This document shows positions 11,783 through 21,662 of a stretch of DNA of 38,416 bases, in pieces. The stretch's first letter is position 1; every line of letters begins with the position of its first letter. A program made the position numbers and the translations under genes. This DNA is from Pelagibacterales bacterium MED-G42 (lineage in GTDB: Bacteria; Pseudomonadota; Alphaproteobacteria; Pelagibacterales; Pelagibacteraceae): positions 1 through 38,416 of the forward strand of contig NTJL01000008.1 of the NCBI GenBank assembly GCA_002457485.1, given 5' to 3'. The notes under the pieces are model-generated. The model saw nothing but the letters and a program-made list of their open reading frames with translations. It did not search any database and was not told where the DNA came from.

Positions 11783-12457
11783 TTAAATAATTGATAAAAA
11801 TCTCTTAGAGAAATTTTCTAGTTTTTGAGTATATTTTTTTGAGTCATTATTGAACTTATTGTAAGCAACAACTGCAGGTATAGCAGCTAAAAGACCTAGA
11901 GCTGTAGCGAAAAGTGCCTCAGCAATTCCTGGAGCTACTATTGCCAAACTTGTATTTCTTGAAATTGCTATTGATTGAAAAGAATTCATTATCCCCCAGA
12001 CCGTTCCAAACAACCCTATGAAGGGAGCTGTGGAGCCCACAGTAGCTAAAAAATTAAAACCTTTGTCTATTTTTGAAATTTGTTTTTCAATTCCAGCTTC
12101 AAGCATTCCACTCATTCTTTCACTTAAATTAGTTTTTGATTTCGATTTTAATAAACTCTGCATTGACTCCTTAAATAATGAAGCCATAGGATCATCTATA
12201 TTACTTGGCAAGCTATTATAAAAAGTTTCTGCAGACTTAGATCTCCAAAATTTTTCCTCAAATTCCTCTGATGAAATATTTATTTTTTTAAACAATCTAT
12301 ATTTTTCAAAAATTAATGCCCAAGAATAAACTGAACAAACTATCAAAATAATAATTACTGATTTGACAATTATATCTGCTCTTAAAAAAAGATTAATTAA
12401 AGAAAAATCTGTATTAGAGCCCAAACCTACCGCTTGAGATGCTATATCTGCTTCCAT
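11783..12457 (-). CDS. tolQ: TolQ / MotA-ExbB family protein
   Basis: TVGSTAPFIGLFGTVWGIMNSF motif; upstream of tolR. Confidence 0.97.
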   Translation of the reverse strand: MEADIASQAVGLGSNTDFSLINLFLRADIIVKSVIIILIVCSVYSWALIFEKYRLFKKINISSEEFEEKFWRSKSAETFYNSLPSNIDDPMASLFKESMQSLLKSKSKTNLSERMSGMLEAGIEKQISKIDKGFNFLATVGSTAPFIGLFGTVWGIMNSFQSIAISRNTSLAIVAPGIAEALFATALGLLAAIPAVVAYNKFNNDSKKYTQKLENFSKRFLSII

Positions 12458-12507
12458 AACAACTCTTCACACTTAATTGTGTCATGAATTTGGCTACTAT
12501 TTTTTTA

Positions 12508-13002
12508 TTATTCATCAGATTTGTACGTTTCATAATAAAAACTAGCTATTAAAATAGCATCTGCTTTATTACTATCTTTTTTCTTAGATAAATTTATTGA
12601 GAAATAAGGAAAAATTTCTATTGCTTTTGTTCTGCTGGCATCTTTTTCAGAATTTATAAGATTAAAATATTTTTTCCATTTTGCCGGTCTGACAAAGTAC
12701 ATGGGTAATTGCATTGCTGAGCAAATACCCTTTAAAATTCCAAATGATTGACCAAAATTAAACATGCTTGTTACTCCTTGTCCTGGCATTGCTGAGACTT
12801 GTTCAATAACAACCTTTATATTTCTTTTATCAACTTCATTAATTCTTTTTGAAATTTCATTAAAAATCTGAGAACCATTTACTTGTTTTTTATTTTTCTT
12901 CCCATCTGTCATGGTTGGCATATCTACTACATCTTTAATTTCTCCATCATGAAAAAAGCATATAGAGCCTGAAATACCTGGGTCAATTCCAATAATAAGC
13001 AT
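12508..13002 (-). CDS. RuvC-like Holliday junction resolvase (RNase H fold)
   Basis: IIGIDPGISGS (catalytic Asp), VVIEQVSAMPGQGVTSMFNFGQS (catalytic Glu), NKADAILIA (C-terminal Asp). Sits where ruvC is usual beside yebC, but the sequence looks like the divergent, phage-type RuvC subfamily. Confidence 0.78.
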   Translation of the reverse strand: MLIIGIDPGISGSICFFHDGEIKDVVDMPTMTDGKKNKKQVNGSQIFNEISKRINEVDKRNIKVVIEQVSAMPGQGVTSMFNFGQSFGILKGICSAMQLPMYFVRPAKWKKYFNLINSEKDASRTKAIEIFPYFSINLSKKKDSNKADAILIASFYYETYKSDE

Positions 13003-13727
13003 TAATTTCTCCCTAAATTAACGTTTGAATATACATATTGTACATCTTCATCGTCTGCAAGAGTCTCTAAAAATTCCACTATATTTTTTTTAATATCATC
13101 ATTAACATCAACTTTATTATGAGAAACCCATTCAATTTCTGTTGAAATAAAATTAGAAATTGACTTTTCTAATTCTTTTTTCACATTAAATATTTTATCG
13201 ATAGAACATTGAATTTCATGATAGTCATCATACGATATGCAATCATCTGCACCAGAGTCAATTGTAAGCTCTAAAATTTTTTCATCCAAAACTTCTTTTT
13301 TATCTATTTTAATTAAACCTATCTGTTTAAAATTATGAGATGCAGATCCTTGTGTTCCTAAACTTCCACCATTTTTTTGAAAAATAGTTCTTATGTTCGA
13401 GGCAGTTCTATTTTTATTGTCTGTAAGCGTTTCTACTATTACTGCTATTTTATTTGGACCAAATCCTTCATATCTAATATTTTCAAAATTGACCCCTGTT
13501 GAAACTGATGACTTATCTATCGCTCTTTCAATATTATCTTTAGGCATATTAGCTGATCTTGCAGTTTGAATTGCAGATCTTAATCGAGGATTCATGTTTG
13601 GATCTTTATCTCCAAGTTTTGCAGCTACAGTAATTTCTTTAGACAATTTTGAAAATATCTTAGAACGCTGCTTATCAGCTTTTCCTTTTTTGTGTTTAAT
13701 ACCAGCCCAATGTGAGTGCCCTGCCAT
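13002..13727 (-). CDS. yebC: YebC/PmpR family protein
   Basis: MAGHSHWAGIKHKKGKADKQRSKIFSKL, MPKDNIERAI. Confidence 0.98.
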   Translation of the reverse strand: MAGHSHWAGIKHKKGKADKQRSKIFSKLSKEITVAAKLGDKDPNMNPRLRSAIQTARSANMPKDNIERAIDKSSVSTGVNFENIRYEGFGPNKIAVIVETLTDNKNRTASNIRTIFQKNGGSLGTQGSASHNFKQIGLIKIDKKEVLDEKILELTIDSGADDCISYDDYHEIQCSIDKIFNVKKELEKSISNFISTEIEWVSHNKVDVNDDIKKNIVEFLETLADDEDVQYVYSNVNLGRN

Positions 13728-13733
13728 AAATAA

Positions 13734-14537
13734 TTAAATATTTTTTAATTGATCTCCGTAGATATAACTCTCAATATTAATAGCTAATCCTGTTTGAATA
13801 TTACACTCTAAAATAACACCACATAAAGTAGCATTACCTGTAGCAGGAAAATGTTTTAAAGAATCTTTTTTTAAAAATTTTTTTATAGAATTTTCTTTAC
13901 TCATTCCGATGACTGAGTCATAATCACCACACATACCTGCATCTGTTTGATATCCTGTACCACCTTTTAAAATTCTTGTATCATTAGTAGGAATATGAGT
14001 ATGAGTTCCAACTACTAATGAAGCCTTACCATCAAAAAAGTGACCGATAGCATTTTTTTCACTTGTTATTTCGCCGTGAAAATCAACAATTAAAAGATCA
14101 TAATTTTCTTTTAATTTATAATCTTTTAAAAATTTTTCTGAAATTTCAAAAACGTCTTCACATTTTTTCATAAAAACATTTCCCATTAAATTTAAAACTC
14201 CAATTTTAATACCATCATTAGTTAAATAAATATTAAAACCCTTACCAGGTGCAGGTTCAATAAGGTTTTTTGGTCGAAGCAATCTTTCCTCTTTTTCAAT
14301 AAACTCCATTATTTCCTTTTGATCCCAAACATGATTTCCAGTAGTAATTACATCAACACCGGAATTAAAAAAATCATTACAAATTTTCTTGGTTATTCCA
14401 ACACCTTGGTCTGCAGCATTTTCACCATTTACGATCACAAAATCTATCTTTTTTGATTTAATTTCTTCTTTAAGACTACTTACAATTTTAGACCTACCTG
14501 AAACACCTACCACATCTCCCAAAAATAATATTTTCAT
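13734..14537 (-). CDS. YmdB-type metallophosphoesterase (TIGR00282)
   Basis: MKILFLGDVVGVSGR, NGENAADQGVGITKKI, TTGNHVWDQKEI, GTHTHIPTNDTRIL. Confidence 0.92.
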   Translation of the reverse strand: MKILFLGDVVGVSGRSKIVSSLKEEIKSKKIDFVIVNGENAADQGVGITKKICNDFFNSGVDVITTGNHVWDQKEIMEFIEKEERLLRPKNLIEPAPGKGFNIYLTNDGIKIGVLNLMGNVFMKKCEDVFEISEKFLKDYKLKENYDLLIVDFHGEITSEKNAIGHFFDGKASLVVGTHTHIPTNDTRILKGGTGYQTDAGMCGDYDSVIGMSKENSIKKFLKKDSLKHFPATGNATLCGVILECNIQTGLAINIESYIYGDQLKNI

Positions 14538-15080
14538 TTAATAAATTCCTTGTTCCGTAATTATAAAATCTAGTTTTTTATCATGTTGATTAAATGGTAT
14601 TTTTTTTAATTTTTGAAAAGAATAGGCTAAACCAACTTTAGTAATAGTTTTACTTTTTTCAAATTTATCTAAATAACGATCATAAAACCCTCCACCATAA
14701 CCCAATCTGTTGAGGTCTTCATCGAAACCAACTAAAGGAATAAACATAATATCAGGGTAATAAATTTTTTTTGAAATTGGCTCGGGTATTCCAAATTTAT
14801 TAATTCTTAAAGGTTCGTTTTTAGACCATTTAAAAAAATCCATTTGATTATTTTCTCTTATAGTTGGAAGTAAAATATTATAATTCTTTTTTTCAAAAAA
14901 AAATAAAATTTCTAAATCACTGATTTCATAGTTTGAAGGATAATATCCTCCAATATTTTTAAAATATATTTTTTTTAATTTTAAAAAAGAAGATATCATC
15001 TTAAAATTAATAGAAAGATTCTTTTTATAATTTTTTTTTCTTAGCTTTAAAATTCTACTTCTTAAATTAGATTTATTCAC
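14538..15080 (-). CDS. 5-formyltetrahydrofolate cyclo-ligase
   Basis: LGYGGGFYDRYL motif, N-term K..LR..IL..RK; adjacent to zapA. Confidence 0.9.
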   Translation of the reverse strand: MNKSNLRSRILKLRKKNYKKNLSINFKMISSFLKLKKIYFKNIGGYYPSNYEISDLEILFFFEKKNYNILLPTIRENNQMDFFKWSKNEPLRINKFGIPEPISKKIYYPDIMFIPLVGFDEDLNRLGYGGGFYDRYLDKFEKSKTITKVGLAYSFQKLKKIPFNQHDKKLDFIITEQGIY

Positions 15081-15085
15081 AAAAT

Positions 15086-15532
15086 TTATTGAGATCTATT
15101 TTCTAATTTTGTTTTTTTAACAAAATTATTTATTTCATCAGCTGTGTTATCTATCAACTGTTCATACTTTTTTTGATTAATTTCAATTTGATTTTTAAGA
15201 TTTTGATAATTACGATTTAGCTTTACAATTTCATCTACTTTTGCATCTCTATATTCGTAAACAAGTGATTTTAATTCCTTAAATTTATTTGATAAATCTT
15301 TAAACTCATCTTTGGTTTGATTAACTTTTTTCTTAGTTTCGTAATATTCATCCATAATTTTTACAGCTGTAATCAATAGCAATTTATTTTCTCCTAAATT
15401 ACCGAGATCATTTTTTAAATTATTAAATTTCTGATTTATTTGAATTAGTAAATTTTCAAGATGATCTTCTTGACCATCTTCACATGATAATAAAAATTCT
15501 TTATTATTAAATTTAATACTTACATTTGCCAT
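15086..15532 (-). CDS. zapA: Cell division protein ZapA
   Basis: VSIKFNNKEFLLSCEDGQEDHLENL...LLITAVKIMDEYYE, followed by coiled coil. Confidence 0.85.
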   Translation of the reverse strand: MANVSIKFNNKEFLLSCEDGQEDHLENLLIQINQKFNNLKNDLGNLGENKLLLITAVKIMDEYYETKKKVNQTKDEFKDLSNKFKELKSLVYEYRDAKVDEIVKLNRNYQNLKNQIEINQKKYEQLIDNTADEINNFVKKTKLENRSQ

Positions 15533-15843
15533 TTATCAATTTCCTCCAGTAAAGTATCTGTTTCTTGATTTAATTCATCAATTTTTTCAGAAAATTCAAT
15601 TTGCTTTCTTTGTTCTAATTTTTCTTTATCTTTAAATTCCTCAAGCTTTTTTGATAAACTTGCATGATCATCTAGTAAAGCTTTATATTTATTTTCAAGA
15701 TCAGATTTTTCAATTTCTAATTGATTTTTTTGAAGATTTAATTCTTCAAGATTATTTTTAAAATCTGGATTATCAAGATCTAAATTTTTTAACTCTTCTA
15801 ACGCAATATTTAATTTTTTTTCTTTCTCGTTTATAGAATTCAT
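15520..15843 (-). CDS. Small coiled-coil protein of unknown function upstream of zapA
   Basis: 107-aa E/K/L-rich heptad-like ORF, overlapping the zapA start by 13 nt, same strand. Confidence 0.75.
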   Translation of the reverse strand: MNSINEKEKKLNIALEELKNLDLDNPDFKNNLEELNLQKNQLEIEKSDLENKYKALLDDHASLSKKLEEFKDKEKLEQRKQIEFSEKIDELNQETDTLLEEIDKWQM

Positions 15844-15896
15844 ATATATATGTTTATATTATTAAATAGATTCTTCTTAGTCTAGTCAGGATAATT

Positions 15897-17855
15897 TTGA
15901 GAAAACTACACAACGAATTAGCGAATTGTATTAGATTTTTATCTATAGATGCAGTGCAAAAGGCAAATTCAGGACATCCAGGTATGCCTATGGGCATGGC
16001 TGATATAGCAACAGTTTTGTTTAAAGATTTTCTAAGGTTTAATCCTAATAATCCAGATTGGATCAATAGAGACAGATTTGTTTTATCAGCGGGCCACGGT
16101 TCTATGTTGCTTTACTCTTTACTGCATCTTACTGGATATAAAAGCATTTCACTAAATAGTATAAAAAAATTTAGACAACTAAATTCAATTTGTGCTGGTC
16201 ACCCAGAATATCAACCAAAAACTGGGATAGAAACCACAACCGGACCACTAGGGCAAGGTATTGCAAACGCTGTTGGTTTTGCTATTGCTGAAGAAATTTT
16301 AAAAAAAAAATTAGGTAAAGAGATTATCAATCATAAGACTTATGTTCTCGCTGGAGATGGATGTCTAATGGAGGGAATAAGTCACGAAGCATTGAGTCTA
16401 GCAGGTCATTTAAAGTTGAAAAACTTAGTTATGATTTTTGATAACAATTCTATTTCGATAGATGGACCAACTAGTTTAGCGGTATCTGATAATATTAAAA
16501 AAAGGCTTGAAAGTTATGGTTGGGAATACATCCTTGTAGACGGACATAACAAAAATGAAATTTATAAAGCATTTAAAAAAGTTCAAAATGCAAAAAAGCC
16601 ATCTGTAATTTCCTGTAAAACAAAAATAGGTTATGGTTCACCTAATAAATCAGGAAAGGCCTCGTCCCATGGAAGTCCTTTAGGTTTTGATGAAATTAAA
16701 CTTGTTAGAAAAAAATTAAATTGGAGTCATAAACCATTTCAAATTCCTAAAAATATTTTAGATAAATGGATAAAGATAGGTAAAAAAGGTCAGCTTCTTG
16801 AGAACCAATGGAATAAAATTTATAAAAAAAGAAAAAATAAAATAGATAAAATTTTAAAAAATAACTTTACAAAGATTCTTCAAAAAGAAAAAAAACTTTC
16901 TATTAAAGAAAACAAGAGTTTGGCAACAAGAAAATCTTCTGAGCTTATTCTTAATGCACTAATGAGTGAAAAAAATACATTAATAGGAGGTTCTGCAGAT
17001 TTAGCAGGTTCAAATAATACCAAAACAAAACTTCATAAAACTATTAAACCTGGTGATTTTAGTGGTAATTATATACACTATGGAGTGAGAGAACATGCGA
17101 TGAGTGGGATAATGAACGGTCTTGCTCTTCATAGTAATTTTATTCCTTACGGTGGTACTTTTTTAATATTTTCAGATTATTGCAAACCTTCTATAAGATT
17201 ATCTGCTCTTATGCACCAAAGAGTTATATATGTAATGACACATGACTCCATAGGATTAGGGGAAGATGGTCCTACACATCAACCAATTGAACAATTATCC
17301 GGTTTAAGATCTATTCCAAATTTAAATGTTTTTAGACCCGCTGATAGGTTCGAAACTATAGAGTGTTGGGAACAAGCTTTAAAAAATTTTAAAACTCCTA
17401 GTGTTTTATCTTTAACTAGACAAAACCTAGATCCAATAAGAAAAAAATATTCACCTAATAACAAATGCTCATTTGGAGCTTACGAGGTACTAAGAACTAA
17501 TAAAAAAATTAATTTAACGATTCTTGCTAGTGGTTCTGAAGTTAGTTTAGCAATTGAGACTAGCCACAAATTGGCCAAAGAAAATATATATTCTAAGGTT
17601 ATTTCAATGCCATGTTTAGATCTTTTTGACCAACAATCGAAAGCCTATAAAAAAAAAATTCTTAATGAATCTAAGATGAAAATATCTATTGAAGCAGCTT
17701 CCACTATCGGTTGGAAAAAATATGTTGGTACAAATGGTTTAACTTTTGGAATTGATACTTTTGGTAAAAGTGCACCTTATAAAGATATTTATAAATACTT
17801 TGGCTTAACAACTTCAAATATTATCAAAAAAACTAAAAAATTGATGAAAAGTTAA
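15897..17855 (+). CDS. tkt: Transketolase
   Basis: RFLSIDAVQKANSGHPGMPMGMADI, GPLGQGIANAVGFAIAE, GDGCLMEGISHEA; TTG start. Confidence 0.98.
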   Translation: MRKLHNELANCIRFLSIDAVQKANSGHPGMPMGMADIATVLFKDFLRFNPNNPDWINRDRFVLSAGHGSMLLYSLLHLTGYKSISLNSIKKFRQLNSICAGHPEYQPKTGIETTTGPLGQGIANAVGFAIAEEILKKKLGKEIINHKTYVLAGDGCLMEGISHEALSLAGHLKLKNLVMIFDNNSISIDGPTSLAVSDNIKKRLESYGWEYILVDGHNKNEIYKAFKKVQNAKKPSVISCKTKIGYGSPNKSGKASSHGSPLGFDEIKLVRKKLNWSHKPFQIPKNILDKWIKIGKKGQLLENQWNKIYKKRKNKIDKILKNNFTKILQKEKKLSIKENKSLATRKSSELILNALMSEKNTLIGGSADLAGSNNTKTKLHKTIKPGDFSGNYIHYGVREHAMSGIMNGLALHSNFIPYGGTFLIFSDYCKPSIRLSALMHQRVIYVMTHDSIGLGEDGPTHQPIEQLSGLRSIPNLNVFRPADRFETIECWEQALKNFKTPSVLSLTRQNLDPIRKKYSPNNKCSFGAYEVLRTNKKINLTILASGSEVSLAIETSHKLAKENIYSKVISMPCLDLFDQQSKAYKKKILNESKMKISIEAASTIGWKKYVGTNGLTFGIDTFGKSAPYKDIYKYFGLTTSNIIKKTKKLMKS

Positions 17856-17856
17856 T

Positions 17857-18864
17857 ATGACAATAAAAATTGGAATTAATGGAATGGGAAGAATTGGTAG
17901 AATGATAATTAGAGCAATTATTGAAAACCAAAAAGATAATATCAAAATTCAACATATAAATAATAGATCTAATTCTGAAATAACTAGTACCTTGATAAAA
18001 TATGATTCTGTTCACGGTAAATTTAATACTAATTTAAATTTTGATAAAAATCATTTAATCATAAATAAAAATAAGATTTCATTTTCTCAAGAGTCAAAAA
18101 TTGAAAATATCAATTGGAAAAAATTTGGTGTTGATTATGTTTTTGAATGTACAGGTAAATTCAATTCAAAAGAAAAACTCATGGCTCATATAAAAAATGG
18201 AGCGAAAAAAGTAATTGTTTCAGCTCCATGTAAAAATTCTGATAAAACTATTGTATTTGGAGTAAATGAAAATATTCTTACTAAAAATGATCAAATTATT
18301 TCTGCTGCATCATGTACAACTAACTGTTTAGCACCAGTTGCAAATCTAATTAACAAGAAATTTATAATTGAAAAAGGATTCATGACTACAATTCATGCAT
18401 TTACAAGTGATCAAAGAATTTTAGATAATTCTCACAAAGACCCTAGACGAGCTAGATCTGCAAGTCAGTCGATTGTACCAACATCAACAGGAGCATCAAA
18501 AACTATAGGAGAGATCATTCCATCTTTGAAGGGAAAATTGGAAGGTATCGCTATGAGAGTACCTACACCAAATGTATCTTTAATTGAATTAGTTTTTTGT
18601 ACTAAAAAAAATATTACCAAGGAAAAAATTAACAAAGTATTCAAATCTGGTTACAAAAATCAATCTAAGAACATCATAGAGATAACCTCTGAAAAACTTG
18701 TATCAATCGATTTTAATCATAATTCTGCTTCTGCAATTATAGACTCCTCACTTACTAATGTTGTTGGAAAAAACATGGGAAAAATTTCAGCTTGGTACGA
18801 TAACGAATGGGGTTTTTCAAATAGAATGTGTGATATAGTAGAATATGTTCATAAGATCTCCTAA
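17857..18864 (+). CDS. gap: Glyceraldehyde-3-phosphate dehydrogenase
   Basis: IKIGINGMGRIGRM, ISAASCTTNCLAPV, SWYDNEWG-like AWYDNEWGFSNRM. Confidence 0.99.
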   Translation: MTIKIGINGMGRIGRMIIRAIIENQKDNIKIQHINNRSNSEITSTLIKYDSVHGKFNTNLNFDKNHLIINKNKISFSQESKIENINWKKFGVDYVFECTGKFNSKEKLMAHIKNGAKKVIVSAPCKNSDKTIVFGVNENILTKNDQIISAASCTTNCLAPVANLINKKFIIEKGFMTTIHAFTSDQRILDNSHKDPRRARSASQSIVPTSTGASKTIGEIIPSLKGKLEGIAMRVPTPNVSLIELVFCTKKNITKEKINKVFKSGYKNQSKNIIEITSEKLVSIDFNHNSASAIIDSSLTNVVGKNMGKISAWYDNEWGFSNRMCDIVEYVHKIS

Positions 18865-20042
18865 TGCGAAGTATAAAATTTGAGACTGAATTAATTAATA
18901 AAAAAATATTATTAAGATTAGATTTAAATGTTCCATTGGAGTCAGGAAAAATTACTGACACAACAAGAATTGATAAGATCATTCCTACTTTAAAATTTTT
19001 GATTAAAAAAAATTCGAAGATTATAATTTTATCACATATTGGTAGGCCCAAAGGTAAAATTCTAAAAGAACTTTCATTAAAACCAATATGTTTAAATTTA
19101 GAAAATAAACTACAACAAAGCGTAAAACTTTTAAAAAAAAATATAAATGAAATTAATCATTTAGATTTGTTCAAAAATAATGATGAAAAAATTATTATGT
19201 TAGAAAATATAAGGTTTTATGATGAAGAAGAGAAAAATGATTATAAGTTTGCGAAACATTTATCTAGTCTAGGTGATATTTATGTTAATGATGCGTTTTC
19301 TTGCTCTCATAGATCTCATGCTTCTATTTCTCAAATTACTAAATTTTTACCGTCTTACTCAGGTCTTCAAATGGAAGTTGAAATGACTGCTTTAAGGAAA
19401 ATAACCTCTGAAATTAAAAAGCCTATAACTTGTATAATTGGTGGGTCAAAAATTTCGACCAAAATTGATGTTATTAAAAACTTAATTTCTAAATTCGATA
19501 ATATTATTATTGTTGGAGGGATGGCAAATAATGTTATTAAACATATGGGTTATGAAATAGGAAAATCTTTACACGAAGACAATGCTGAAAAAATTATTGA
19601 AGAGATTTTTTCCCTTTCCAAAAAAGGTAAGTGTAATATATTTTTTCCACAAGATGTGGTGGTTGCAAATGATAAAAATGGAGTCCCTTTTCAAAAAGAG
19701 ATAGGTAAAATTTCTTCAGAAGAAATGATCCTAGATATAGGTGAAAAAACAATTAAAATGATTGAAGGTATAATAACTGAGAGTAAAACTGTTTTTTGGA
19801 ATGGTCCAGCTGGATTTTTTGAAAATAAAAATTTTGCTAATGGAAGTATTAAAATTGCAAAAAAAATTGTTGACAACAGTAAAGCTAAAAAAATTTACTC
19901 CGTAGCGGGAGGTGGTGATACCGTTTCATTGCTAAACTCATTAAACTTTGTAAATGATTTTGATTTTGTTTCAACTGCAGGTGGAGCCTTTTTAGAATAT
20001 CTTGAAGGTAAACAACTTCCTGGTATAACGGCTTTAAAATAA
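18864..20042 (+). CDS. pgk: Phosphoglycerate kinase
   Basis: LLRLDLNVPLESGKITDTTRI, LSHIGRPKG, VNDAFSCSHRSHAS, GGGDTVSLL. Confidence 0.99.
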   Translation: MRSIKFETELINKKILLRLDLNVPLESGKITDTTRIDKIIPTLKFLIKKNSKIIILSHIGRPKGKILKELSLKPICLNLENKLQQSVKLLKKNINEINHLDLFKNNDEKIIMLENIRFYDEEEKNDYKFAKHLSSLGDIYVNDAFSCSHRSHASISQITKFLPSYSGLQMEVEMTALRKITSEIKKPITCIIGGSKISTKIDVIKNLISKFDNIIIVGGMANNVIKHMGYEIGKSLHEDNAEKIIEEIFSLSKKGKCNIFFPQDVVVANDKNGVPFQKEIGKISSEEMILDIGEKTIKMIEGIITESKTVFWNGPAGFFENKNFANGSIKIAKKIVDNSKAKKIYSVAGGGDTVSLLNSLNFVNDFDFVSTAGGAFLEYLEGKQLPGITALK

Positions 20043-20050
20043 TTTGATTA

Positions 20051-21058
20051 ATGACCGAACTTAATAAAATAGCTTTAAATATACTTTCAAATGGTAAAGG
20101 AATACTAGCAGCTGATGAAAGCAATGGTACTATGAAGAAAAGATTAGATGCAGTAAAAGTTGCTTCCACATCTGAAAATAGACTTCTATTTAGAGAAACC
20201 CTTTTTACCTCTAAAGCTATGAAAGACTGCATTGGAGGAGTAATTTTATTTGATGAAACAATTAATCAAAAAACAAGTTTGAATAAAACAATTGCTGAAA
20301 CTATTATAAGCTCCAAGACAACTCCAGGAATAAAAGTTGATACTGGGGCTAAACCTTTAGCAAACTCATCTTTAGAAACAATTACTGAAGGATTAGACGG
20401 CTTGAGAGAAAGATTAAAAAAATATTATTCTTTAGGGGCAAGGTTTACAAAATGGAGAGGTGTCTATACGATCACAAAGGAGTATCCAAGTAAGCTATCA
20501 ATACATTCAAATGCTCATGCGCTAGCAAGATATTCTGCATTGGCACAAGAGTGTGGGATGGTTCCTATTGTTGAGCCTGAAGTTTTAATGGACGGAGATC
20601 ACTCTGCTGAAGATTGTTTTGTAAAAACCAGTGAGGTAATAAAAAAGTGTTTTGATGAATTAATCTTACATAAAATAGATTTAACTGGAATAATTTTAAA
20701 GCCAAATATGATTTTAGCTGGAACACAATCAAAAAAAAAGGCGTCAGGGGATGAAATTTCAATTAATACAGTTAAATGTTTAAAAGAATCAGTTCCCTCA
20801 GAAGTTCCAGGCATTGCTTTTTTATCAGGTGGTCAGACTGAAATTGAAGCTACTGAAAATCTCAATTTAATAAACAAAAATAATAATACAAATTTTATAA
20901 TGACCTATTCATATGGTAGGGCTTTACAACAAAGTGCATTAAAGTTTTGGTCTAAAGATATTAATAACATTAAAGAAACTCAAAATATTTTTAATCATAG
21001 AGCTAATATGTGTAGTTTAGCAGCGCAAGGTAAATGGTCTAAAGAACTTGAAAATTGA
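20051..21058 (+). CDS. Fructose-bisphosphate aldolase, class I
   Basis: GKGILAADESNGTMKKRL, ARFTKWRGVYTI, LKPNMILAG, FLSGGQTEIEATENL. Confidence 0.97.
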   Translation: MTELNKIALNILSNGKGILAADESNGTMKKRLDAVKVASTSENRLLFRETLFTSKAMKDCIGGVILFDETINQKTSLNKTIAETIISSKTTPGIKVDTGAKPLANSSLETITEGLDGLRERLKKYYSLGARFTKWRGVYTITKEYPSKLSIHSNAHALARYSALAQECGMVPIVEPEVLMDGDHSAEDCFVKTSEVIKKCFDELILHKIDLTGIILKPNMILAGTQSKKKASGDEISINTVKCLKESVPSEVPGIAFLSGGQTEIEATENLNLINKNNNTNFIMTYSYGRALQQSALKFWSKDINNIKETQNIFNHRANMCSLAAQGKWSKELEN

Positions 21059-21662
21059 TAAAAAAAAATACATTTATCTTATTTCTCCAAACAAAATAAA
21101 TTCTAAATTTTATTACAACTTAGGTAAAATTTTTGCAACTGGTAAAGTTGGACTTTTTCAAATGAGATTGAAAAAATATTCATTTAAAAAAAAAATTTTA
21201 ATTGGAAAAAAAATTAGAAAAATATGTAAAAAAAATGATGTAAAATTTTTAGTTAATGATGATCCTTTTTTAGCAAAAAAGTTGCATGCAGATGGTTGTC
21301 ATTTAGGCCAAAAAGATGATGATATAGATTATGCAAGAAATATTATTGGAAATAAAATTATAGGTATCACTTGCCACAATTCAATTGGTTTGGCGAAAAC
21401 TGCTATTAAAAAAAAAGCTAGTTATTTAGCTTTTGGAGCTTTTTATTCAACAAAAACAAAAAAAGTTAAATACAAAGCCACAATTAAAACTTTAATCAAA
21501 GTAAATAACATAACAAAAATTCCTTTGGTTGCGATAGGTGGTATTAATTATACAAATTATAAAAAACTATTATTGAACAAAGCTAATTTTTTAGCTATTT
21601 CAAGTTACGTTTGGAATAATAAAAAATATAAACCATTGAAAGCAATTGAAAAATTAAAATGA
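21048..21662 (+). CDS. thiE: Thiamine-phosphate synthase
   Basis: FLVNDDPFLAKKLHADGCHLGQKDDD, GITCHNSIGLA.KKA.YLAFGAFYSTKTK, VAIGGINYTN; TTG start overlapping the fba 3' end. Confidence 0.9.
   Translation: MKIDKKKYIYLISPNKINSKFYYNLGKIFATGKVGLFQMRLKKYSFKKKILIGKKIRKICKKNDVKFLVNDDPFLAKKLHADGCHLGQKDDDIDYARNIIGNKIIGITCHNSIGLAKTAIKKKASYLAFGAFYSTKTKKVKYKATIKTLIKVNNITKIPLVAIGGINYTNYKKLLLNKANFLAISSYVWNNKKYKPLKAIEKLK

Noticed and set aside
15081-15085. Possible 6S RNA between zapA and the 5-FTHF cyclo-ligase gene
   Set aside because: 6S RNA often lies in this neighbourhood in other bacteria, but the intergenic gap here is only about 5 bp.
19885-20232. Minus-strand 115-aa ORF across pgk/fba
   Set aside because: Antisense to two conserved glycolytic genes with no domain-like features.
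20565-20814. Two overlapping minus-strand ORFs in fba
   Set aside because: Both antisense to class I aldolase and in different frames of the same region; typical shadow ORFs.
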